NCBI GenBank assembly: GCA_003978375.1
Contig: QNZW01000111.1
Span: 1-7,677, forward strand
Length of the DNA: 7,677 nt
Direction: 5' to 3'
DNA from: Sulfurovum sp.
Lineage (GTDB): Bacteria > Campylobacterota > Campylobacteria > Campylobacterales > Sulfurovaceae
Of the stretch, positions 1 to 5,420 are shown in pieces. The notes beneath the pieces were generated by a model. It saw only the letters and a list, made by a program, of their open reading frames with translations. It was not told the origin of the DNA and did no database searches. A program made the translations under genes and the position numbers. Positions within the stretch are counted from its first letter, which is position 1. Each line of letters starts with the position of its first letter.

Positions 1-196
1 AAAAGATGCCCAATACTATTTTATGGTAAAGCCTGGCATTACTGGATTGTGGCAAGTTAGTGGCAGGAGTGACACAGACTATGCATTTAGAGTGGAAACA
101 GACAAATGGTATGTACTCAATTGGTCACTTTGGCTAGATATTGTAATACTTTTTAAAACCATCAAAACAGTCTTAAAAAAAGAGGGTGCCTACTAG
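1..196 (+). CDS. Undecaprenyl-phosphate sugar phosphotransferase (WbaP-like), C-terminal 64 residues, 5' end outside window
   Basis: An open frame runs in from the left edge (first full codon at base 2) and ends at TAG 194-196. The visible residues contain [15 protein letters not shown], then a [12 protein letters not shown] stretch, NWSLWLDI, and the terminal GAY. This is the typical C-terminus of bacterial sugar transferases (PF02397, WbaP/WcaJ/PglC superfamily), where the WQVSGR segment belongs to the catalytic domain. Such enzymes transfer a sugar 1-phosphate from a UDP-sugar to undecaprenyl phosphate at the cytoplasmic membrane, starting O-antigen, capsule or glycan synthesis. The ending most resembles the WbaP branch, but the sugar (galactose, glucose or an N-acetylated sugar) cannot be told from this fragment. 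The stop abuts the gmhB ATG with no gap, which implies co-transcription and coupling with the heptose genes downstream. The N-terminal part that separates long WbaP from short PglC types is not visible. Confidence 0.9.
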   Translation, partial: KDAQYYFMVKPGITGLWQVSGRSDTDYAFRVETDKWYVLNWSLWLDIVILFKTIKTVLKKEGAY

Positions 197-727
197 ATGT
201 CTAAAGCTCTTTTTTTAGACCGTGATGGTATTGTCAATATAGACTATGGTTATGTTTATAAACAAGAAGATTTTCAATTTGTAGAAGGTATTTTTGAACT
301 TATTATGCTTTTTATACAGCATGATTACCATATTTTTATACTCACAAACCAATCAGGTATAGGACGTGGTTATTATACCCTCACCGATTTTAATAATCTT
401 ACCACATGGATGTTAAAAATTTTTAAAGAAAAAAAGATACACATAGAAGAGGTATTTTATTGTCCACATCTACCTCGTGATTATTGTGATTGCAGAAAAC
501 CAAACACAGGTATGATAAAAAAATGTTTAAACAAGCATACCATTGATTTAGCACATTCATGGCTTATTGGTGACAAACAAAGTGATATTGATTTAGCACA
601 TAATGCCCATATAGCTTCGAGTATTGCTATAGGAGATTATGAGATAAAAGGTGCCACCTTACACTTTGACACGCTCCTTTCTTGCAAAGAATATTTAGAA
701 GAAAATCAAGCTATAATATCATTTTAA
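197..727 (+). CDS. gmhB: D-glycero-D-manno-heptose 1,7-bisphosphate 7-phosphatase (GmhB)
   Basis: A 176-residue HAD-superfamily phosphatase, the usual length for GmhB. It removes the 7-phosphate of D-glycero-D-manno-heptose 1,7-bisphosphate in the cytoplasm, the third step towards ADP-heptose for the LPS inner core. Visible motifs are FLDRDGIVN at the N-terminus, with Asp8 as nucleophile and Asp10 as acid/base; TNQSGIGRG (50-58); a Cys-X-His...Cys-X-Cys zinc loop (Cys89, His91, Cys97, Cys99) followed by RKP (100-102); and GDKQSD (125-130) carrying the Mg2+-binding aspartates. The zinc loop is characteristic of GmhB and of related histidinol-phosphate phosphatases, and the heptose neighbours favour GmhB. 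The ATG directly follows the TAG of the upstream sugar transferase, and an AGAGGG Shine-Dalgarno (181-186) lies inside that gene's last codons. hldE follows after 12 nt. Nothing looks truncated. Confidence 0.95.
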   Translation: MSKALFLDRDGIVNIDYGYVYKQEDFQFVEGIFELIMLFIQHDYHIFILTNQSGIGRGYYTLTDFNNLTTWMLKIFKEKKIHIEEVFYCPHLPRDYCDCRKPNTGMIKKCLNKHTIDLAHSWLIGDKQSDIDLAHNAHIASSIAIGDYEIKGATLHFDTLLSCKEYLEENQAIISF

Positions 728-733
728 GAGGAA
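727..733 (+). promoter_or_regulatory. Ribosome binding site fixing the hldE start
   Basis: AGAGGAA lies 6 nt before ATG 740. The in-frame GTG at 734 touches this site directly and leaves no spacing, so ATG 740 is the better start and the two-codon upstream extension should be dropped. Confidence 0.75.
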
Positions 734-739
734 GTGCTT

Positions 740-2173
740 ATGGATACAATACGCAACAAAAAACCAAACATAGCCGTCATTGGTGATTTGATGATAGATG
801 AATATATTTGGGGTGTATGTGAACGTATCTCCCCTGAAGCACCTGTACAAGTTGTCTCTATAGACAAAGAGAATGCCGTATTGGGTGGTGCAGGTAATGT
901 CCTCTCAAACCTTCGTGCGTTAGATGCACAAGTCAGTCTCTACTCCGTAATAGGGGATGATGACAATGCCACATTGCTCCGTAAACTTATTGAAAATATT
1001 CAAATTACACAAAGCACACTCATCACGGAAGCTAAAAGAATTACCACAAAAAAAAGCCGCATTATTGCTTCGGGACAACAAGTATTACGCTTTGATGATG
1101 AAACTACTTCTCCCATTGCATTACATGCACAAATACAACTTTTTGAAACTTTACAAAAAAACCTAGCTTCCTATGATGCAATTTTACTCTCTGATTATGG
1201 CAAAGGGGTACTTACACCAAACCTCTGCCAAGATATTATCTCACATGCAAATGCACTGCATATTCCTGTGTTGGTTGATCCCAAAGGATTGGATTATGAC
1301 AAATATAAAAATGCCACTCTCCTTACACCTAACAAAAAAGAAGCTTCTTTGGCATCAAAAATAGAGATACATGACAAAGAAAGCCTTTCTCAATCACTCC
1401 ACTATTTTAAAGATACTTTGGCATTAAAATATGCCATTATTACACTAAGTGAAGAGGGTATTGCCTTACTTGATACCAAAGTACAAACCATTCCTACTGT
1501 TGCCAAAGAAGTCTTTGATGTTACAGGTGCTGGAGATACTGTACTTGCCTCTCTAGGTGTGGCATTGGCATCAGGGCTTAACATAGTAAGTGCCTGTGAA
1601 TTTGCAAATAAAGCGGCAGCTGTAGTCGTAGCAAAAGTAGGCTCAGCTACAGCCACACTCAATGAAATAGAAGAGTATGAACACTCTCTTAATAAAGGTC
1701 ATGCCCAAAGTAAAATCAAAGATTTTACACAGATAAAACGTATTTCCAAACGGCTCAAAGAACAAAAACGTAAAATCATTTTTACAAATGGATGTTTTGA
1801 TATTTTACACCGTGGACATGCCACTTACTTAGAAAAAGCCAAAGCTTTAGGTGATGTGCTTATTGTTGGATTAAATGCGGATGAAAGTATCACTCGATTA
1901 AAAGGCAAAAATCGTCCTATCAATACTCTTGAAGATAGAGCTTTCTTACTTGCGGCACTTGAAAGTGTCGATTATGTTGTACCTTTTTCCGAGGACACTC
2001 CCTATGAACTCATCAAAGATATTATGCCACACACACTGGTAAAAGGAGCAGATTATGAGGGAAAAGAGGTCGTAGGATCGGATATCTCTAAAGAGGTAAT
2101 TCTACTTGATTTTGTTGATGGAAAAAGCACAAGTCAAATCATAGAAAAGATACAAAGCAGGACTGTGGATTGA
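740..2173 (+). CDS. hldE: Bifunctional D-beta-D-heptose 7-phosphate kinase / D-beta-D-heptose 1-phosphate adenylyltransferase (HldE)
   Basis: A 477-residue two-domain cytoplasmic enzyme, the normal size for HldE (RfaE). The N-terminal PfkB/ribokinase-like kinase domain (about 8-315) phosphorylates heptose 7-phosphate at C1. It shows GDLMIDEY near the start, the GGAGN motif (49-53), and the PfkB signature DVTGAGDT (260-267) with Asp266 as catalytic base. The C-terminal nucleotidyltransferase domain (about 345-477) shows FTNGCFDILHRGH with the HxGH motif at 357-360, then VGLNAD and KGADYEGKEVVG; it adenylylates heptose 1-phosphate to ADP-heptose. GmhB acts between these two reactions. I chose ATG 740 over GTG 734 because of RBS spacing. 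The TGA stop (2171-2173) overlaps the TTG start of the next gene by 4 nt, suggesting termination-reinitiation coupling. Both active sites are intact. Confidence 0.97.
   Translation: MDTIRNKKPNIAVIGDLMIDEYIWGVCERISPEAPVQVVSIDKENAVLGGAGNVLSNLRALDAQVSLYSVIGDDDNATLLRKLIENIQITQSTLITEAKRITTKKSRIIASGQQVLRFDDETTSPIALHAQIQLFETLQKNLASYDAILLSDYGKGVLTPNLCQDIISHANALHIPVLVDPKGLDYDKYKNATLLTPNKKEASLASKIEIHDKESLSQSLHYFKDTLALKYAIITLSEEGIALLDTKVQTIPTVAKEVFDVTGAGDTVLASLGVALASGLNIVSACEFANKAAAVVVAKVGSATATLNEIEEYEHSLNKGHAQSKIKDFTQIKRISKRLKEQKRKIIFTNGCFDILHRGHATYLEKAKALGDVLIVGLNADESITRLKGKNRPINTLEDRAFLLAALESVDYVVPFSEDTPYELIKDIMPHTLVKGADYEGKEVVGSDISKEVILLDFVDGKSTSQIIEKIQSRTVD
2159..2172 (+). promoter_or_regulatory. 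RBS and TTG start overlapping the hldE stop
   Basis: AGGA (2159-2162) sits 7 nt before TTG 2170-2172, and the TTG shares bases with the hldE TGA (TTGA, 2170-2173). No ATG in this frame lies close by before the first membrane helix, so TTG with this RBS is the best start. A weak start coupled to the upstream stop would tie the yield of the membrane enzyme to hldE translation. Confidence 0.6.
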
Positions 2174-4170
2174 GTCATCTCTCTTCAAATTCAAAATGGG
2201 AACTTTTTTTAAAAGAATTTTTTAAACTCTTTTATTTTTGGCTCTTTGCCATGTTTTTACTTAGTATTTTTAGAGCCCTACTCATCGCTACCTTTCATGA
2301 AAAAATTTTATCTACGAGTACATCAAATGATTTTTTAGCTACTTTCTTTATGGGATTGAGATTTGACACCCATAGTATTATGCTTTTTCTTATACTTCCT
2401 TTTTTAGCCAATCTTTTTATCTATACACCACAAAGAGATGTCATCGTCGAAAAAACAAGACTCTTTTTTTCTTACTTCTTTTTAGTCATTACTCTTCTAT
2501 TTTCTATCATCACAATTCCCTATTTTAAAGAGTATAACAATCAATTCAACTATTTTATTTTTGAAGGTTTATATGATGACAAAATAGCTATAGCACAAAC
2601 AATTATGCAAGCCTATCACCCTTTTGTCAGTCTATTTATTTTTATACTATTGCTTTATATAACCATAGCTATCACTAAAAAATTAAATACTTTTTCTGCT
2701 CCAAAAGTATTGTTAACTACGCAAAATTGGTATGCAAAAATTATTATCTCATTGTTCATTTTACTCTTTATGCTTATTGCAGTGAGAGGTTCTACAAATC
2801 ATCGTCCTGCTATGCGAAAATGGGCAGATATCTCTACAGATCCTTTTTTAAATAAAACCATTATCAATCCTATACGTTCTGCTATCTATGCCTATACAGA
2901 TAATAAAAAATTACATACCACAACACAACACAATCCTTTTCATGCCCCTAACGATACAAACCTCAGCTCTTTGCTAAAAAGAACCACCAAAGGTAGCCAT
3001 ATACCCTTACCTAAACATATCATACTTGTTGTCATGGAAAGCTATGACTCTTGGCCTTTGCAAGAGAAATACGCAGCATTACATCTTAGTGACAATCTTA
3101 AAAATTTTGCTAAAAAAGGATTGCATTTTCAATATTTTCTTCCTGCTGCACAAAGTACCATGAACTCTTTGGCAAGTATTATCTCTGGTTTACCATATGC
3201 AGGTGTAAATATAAGCCTTAGAAAAGCCCATAATGGTGCAGAAGATACCTCCATTTTTAAACAAATGAAACAGCTAGGCTATGATACCTATTTTTTCTAT
3301 GGAGGGTTTTTATCTTGGCAAAATATTGGTAATTTTGTCAAAAATCAAGGGGTTCAACACATTTATGCAGCATCACATGCCAAAAAAACAACAAACAAAG
3401 GAATATGGGGTGTCAACGATGAAGAACTTTTTACACTTGTAACAGATACACTTAAAGCCAAACAAAAAACCTTTAGTATCATTATGACCACAAGTTATCA
3501 TCCTCCTTTTTCTGTGGATGTAGAAAAATATGGCTACCCTTATCATACCAAAGAAGACTACCCAGAATCTTTTAAAAAATTAGATGATGGATCTATTAGC
3601 AATAAAGCCTTAGGACATCTTTGGTTCTCAGACTATGCCATTGGAAATTTTGTCAAAACATTTGAAAAGATTGACAACACAACTCTTTTTGCTTTCACAG
3701 GTGATCATTATGGACGAAGATATTTTCATGGCAAACCCAATCTCTATGAATTGTCCTCTGTGCCATTTATTTTATATGGATTAAATATCAAAAAAGGCCT
3801 TATAGATGAAAACAATGTAGGGAATCATTTAGATATTGCCCCTACATTGATAGAGCTTATTGCTCCTAAAGATTTTAGTTACCAAAGCTTTGGTACCCCA
3901 CTATTTTTTAAATCAAAAAATGCTATTACATTTGGCTATACCAAAGCATTAACCCACCATACAACATTTTATATCCCCTCAAAAAATCATATAGAAAGCT
4001 GGGATGGATCAACACATCGTCTCATTCATGCAAAAGAGCTTACCCTCCTACCCAAAGAAGAGATACACAAGCAAGTCCTTAAAAAATATTTTGATTTCAT
4101 GGGATTATCATGGTATGCTACGATGAAGAAACACAAAAGGGCTAAAAATGAAAACAATGATACAAAATGA
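2170..4170 (+). CDS. LTA synthase-like membrane sulfatase-fold transferase (alkaline phosphatase superfamily)
   Basis: A 666-residue inner-membrane protein with five predicted helices (about 17-41, 65-86, 98-118, 151-169, 189-206) followed by a sulfatase-fold domain (PF00884) that should face the periplasm. This is the layout of LtaS-like phosphoglycerol or phosphoethanolamine transferases. Likely metal and catalytic residues are Glu290 in VVMESYD, Thr330 in AAQSTMNSLAS as the probable nucleophile, His444 in TTSYHPPF, and Asp512-His513 in TGDHYGRR. GLRFDTHS (62-69) resembles the conserved loop of Gram-negative LtaS-like proteins. The substrate is unknown. Its place between hldE and gmhA suggests decoration of LPS core or another surface glycan; true lipoteichoic acid is not expected in a Gram-negative. 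It starts at TTG on the hldE stop and overlaps gmhA by 23 nt. The extreme C-terminus is lysine- and asparagine-rich and probably disordered. A hydrolase role cannot be excluded. Confidence 0.85.
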   Translation: MSHLSSNSKWELFLKEFFKLFYFWLFAMFLLSIFRALLIATFHEKILSTSTSNDFLATFFMGLRFDTHSIMLFLILPFLANLFIYTPQRDVIVEKTRLFFSYFFLVITLLFSIITIPYFKEYNNQFNYFIFEGLYDDKIAIAQTIMQAYHPFVSLFIFILLLYITIAITKKLNTFSAPKVLLTTQNWYAKIIISLFILLFMLIAVRGSTNHRPAMRKWADISTDPFLNKTIINPIRSAIYAYTDNKKLHTTTQHNPFHAPNDTNLSSLLKRTTKGSHIPLPKHIILVVMESYDSWPLQEKYAALHLSDNLKNFAKKGLHFQYFLPAAQSTMNSLASIISGLPYAGVNISLRKAHNGAEDTSIFKQMKQLGYDTYFFYGGFLSWQNIGNFVKNQGVQHIYAASHAKKTTNKGIWGVNDEELFTLVTDTLKAKQKTFSIIMTTSYHPPFSVDVEKYGYPYHTKEDYPESFKKLDDGSISNKALGHLWFSDYAIGNFVKTFEKIDNTTLFAFTGDHYGRRYFHGKPNLYELSSVPFILYGLNIKKGLIDENNVGNHLDIAPTLIELIAPKDFSYQSFGTPLFFKSKNAITFGYTKALTHHTTFYIPSKNHIESWDGSTHRLIHAKELTLLPKEEIHKQVLKKYFDFMGLSWYATMKKHKRAKNENNDTK

Positions 4171-4715
4171 ACTCAATGCACACAAAGAAACCATTGAAAA
4201 AACAATAGCACTGATGATTCCAAGTATTCAACAAGCCTCTCATATGATGATAGAAACCCTTAAAAATGGAAATAAAATTCTACTCTGTGGCAATGGAGGA
4301 AGTGCGTGCCGCAGATGCACAACATATTGCAGCAGAGCTCACAGGACGCTACAAGAGTGAAAGAAAGGGTTTACCAGCCATTGCCCTTACTACAGACACT
4401 TCTGCTCTTACAGCCATCTCCAATGACTATGGTTATGCACGTGTATTTGACAGACAAGTAGAAGCTTTGGCTCACAAAGGTGACTTACTCATAGGCATCT
4501 CAACCTCTGGAAATTCTAACAATATTCTCTCTGCACTTCAAACAGCAAAAACACTTGGTTGTAATACTTTGGGATTTAGTGGAAAAGATGGTGGAGAGAT
4601 GACGCAACAATGCGACATCAACCTCATCATACCCTCAGACGACACCCCACGTATCCAAGAGATGCATATCCTCATAGGACACATCTTATGTCAAGCCGTG
4701 GATGATGCATTTTAG
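4148..4715 (+). pseudogene. gmhA: Sedoheptulose 7-phosphate isomerase GmhA, frameshifted by a 4-bp tandem duplication
   Basis: GmhA converts sedoheptulose 7-phosphate to D-glycero-D-manno-heptose 7-phosphate, the first step of ADP-heptose synthesis. The frame from ATG 4148 (RBS AAAAGGG ending at 4141, 6 nt spacing) encodes the N-terminal helix and [10 protein letters not shown], then drifts into unrelated residues and stops at 4358-4360 after 70 codons. The next frame continues with [42 protein letters not shown] and [12 protein letters not shown] up to TAG 4713-4715, all clear GmhA/SIS-domain sequence. The junction has GTGCGTGC where one GTGC would read Gly-Gly-Ser-Ala-Ala-Asp-Ala-Gln-His. 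Deleting one copy gives a 187-residue protein, the normal family length. The internal ATG 4266 in the second frame would lack the N-terminal helix and the GNGGS loop and is unlikely to give an active enzyme. The gene is last in the operon, so its loss is not polar. Either a genuine mutation or a sequence error. Confidence 0.93.
4302..4309 (+). repeat. Tandem tetranucleotide duplication (GTGC)x2 in gmhA
   Basis: Two direct copies of GTGC stand at 4302-4305 and 4306-4309, followed by CGCAGAT. With one copy, the reading AGT GCC GCA GAT gives Ser-Ala-Ala-Asp exactly as in GmhA homologues. With two, the frame shifts by +4 (net +1). This is the typical signature of slipped-strand duplication. Confidence 0.85.
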
Positions 4716-4750
4716 AAAAGTACTATATCATCTTATTTTCTAAATTTTTT
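4711..4750 (+). terminator. Possible weak AT-rich terminator hairpin at the end of the heptose operon
   Basis: TTTAGAAAA (4711-4719) is the exact reverse complement of TTTTCTAAA (4736-4744), with a 16-nt loop, and six T residues follow (4745-4750). It begins on the gmhA stop codon and lies in the 17-bp gap between convergent genes, running into the end of the Uma2-like gene. Only one G-C pair stabilises the stem, so efficiency would be low and the match could be chance in AT-rich DNA. Confidence 0.3.
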
Positions 4751-5290
4751 AAAGACATGCGCAAAATCTAAAGATATCTCGCACTCTAAATCATCAAAAC
4801 TCAACACTTCATGGGTAAAATCACTTACTTTTATGTACTTACCCTCTTTATTTAGACTATATACTTTTGCTTTTAAATCATTAGGATATACAAGAATATA
4901 GTACTGAACACCTTCTGCTTCATAGATATCAAACTTTACTGTTTCATCTTTTTTGACTGTAGAAGGACTAAGTACTTCTACTATAATCTTAGGAGCTTTT
5001 GTCAAGTAAGCTTCATGTTCATCATCACAAACCAAAACAATATCTGGTCTAAGGACTGTCTCTTCTGTCACTTTCCAATCATTTTCATATGACAATATAC
5101 ACTCAGGACAACCCTCTTCATCTAGTGTACTTTTGAGTGCAAAAAGTATCTCTGTAGCAATATTTTGATGTATGCGCATAGGTGCAGGAGCCATAGAGAT
5201 AGGCGTGCCATCTATCAGTTCCCATTCACCTTCCCACTGAGTATAATCATCATACGTATAATTAAGCAATGCAGCTACAGACACAGACAT
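4733..5290 (-). CDS. Uma2-family (DUF820) PD-(D/E)xK nuclease-like protein
   Basis: A 185-residue protein that matches the Uma2/DUF820 family (PF05685), which has a restriction-endonuclease-like fold. Visible signature elements are WELIDGTPISMAPAP (23-37), then HQNIATEIL, then LRPDIVLV with Asp83, KIIVEVLSPST (101-111) with Glu105, a downstream Lys119, and YEAEGVQYYILVYP (123-136). Asp83, Glu105 and Lys119 are the likely PD-(D/E)xK triad; which lysine acts is inferred. The family is widespread and often multicopy, and its cellular role is largely unknown; some members are linked to mobile DNA. It starts at ATG 5290 with AAGGAG (5297-5302) 6 nt upstream and a TATAAT box beyond it. It is convergent with the heptose operon, ending 17 bp away, and probably is transcribed alone. 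No function in polysaccharide synthesis is suggested; it looks like an unrelated insertion between two surface-glycan blocks. Confidence 0.85.
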   Translation of the reverse strand: MSVSVAALLNYTYDDYTQWEGEWELIDGTPISMAPAPMRIHQNIATEILFALKSTLDEEGCPECILSYENDWKVTEETVLRPDIVLVCDDEHEAYLTKAPKIIVEVLSPSTVKKDETVKFDIYEAEGVQYYILVYPNDLKAKVYSLNKEGKYIKVSDFTHEVLSFDDLECEISLDFAHVFKKFRK

Positions 5291-5296
5291 AACGGG

Positions 5297-5302
5297 CTCC
5301 TT
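5297..5302 (-). promoter_or_regulatory. Strong ribosome binding site for the Uma2-like gene
   Basis: On the minus strand AAGGAG ends 6 nt before the ATG at 5290-5288. It is the closest match to the anti-Shine-Dalgarno consensus in the window and supports this start. Confidence 0.75.
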
Positions 5303-5310
5303 TTTTATTT

Positions 5311-5316
5311 ATTATA
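5311..5316 (-). promoter_or_regulatory. Putative sigma70 -10 box for the Uma2-like gene
   Basis: On the minus strand the sequence reads GTTATAAT, with a perfect TATAAT at 5316-5311. A start site near 5304 would leave a leader of about 14 nt, just enough for the RBS. There is no good -35 hexamer 17 nt upstream (it reads AACATA), which fits the relaxed -35 requirement described for Campylobacterota housekeeping promoters. Confidence 0.5.
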
Positions 5317-5328
5317 ACATAAATTATC

Positions 5329-5346
5329 TAGGGTATGTTTTCCCTA
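5329..5346. repeat. Short perfect inverted repeat in the 130-bp gap upstream of the Uma2-like gene
   Basis: TAGGG (5329-5333) and CCCTA (5342-5346) form a perfect 5-bp dyad around an 8-nt spacer. It lies over the expected -35 region of the putative minus-strand promoter and about 75 bp past the stop of the upstream membrane enzyme gene. It could be an operator or a small RNA hairpin. No T-run follows on the minus strand, so a standard intrinsic terminator is not supported. The rest of the gap (5347-5420) shows no gene or clear signal. Confidence 0.35.
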
Positions 5347-5420
5347 TATTCCATATAATGCACCACATAAGCAAATATAAAAACAATCACATTTTCATCA
5401 TTTGAGCTCTTGTTACCACA

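Noticed and set aside
734..739. GTG 734 as the hldE start
   Set aside because: It directly touches the AGAGGAA ribosome binding site; ATG 740 has proper 6-nt spacing.
1402..1662. Minus-strand open frame inside hldE
   Set aside because: It is antisense to the kinase domain containing the PfkB signature and shows no recognisable protein features.
4296..4315. Programmed ribosomal frameshifting to rescue gmhA
   Set aside because: There is no slippery heptamer, no stop codon at the shift site, and no evident downstream structure. A 4-bp direct duplication explains the shift fully.
4266..4715. A separate 149-residue gene beginning at ATG 4266
   Set aside because: Its first 14 residues are out-of-frame gmhA sequence, it has no clear RBS, and from residue 15 on it is the displaced C-terminal part of GmhA. 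It is part of the broken gmhA.
5354..5359. TATAAT on the + strand in the gap before 5420
   Set aside because: No + strand gene lies downstream and there is no -35; such hexamers are frequent by chance in AT-rich DNA.
5404..5409. GAGCTC palindrome after the membrane enzyme stop as a terminator
   Set aside because: A 6-bp palindrome has no loop and no T-run follows it on the minus strand.
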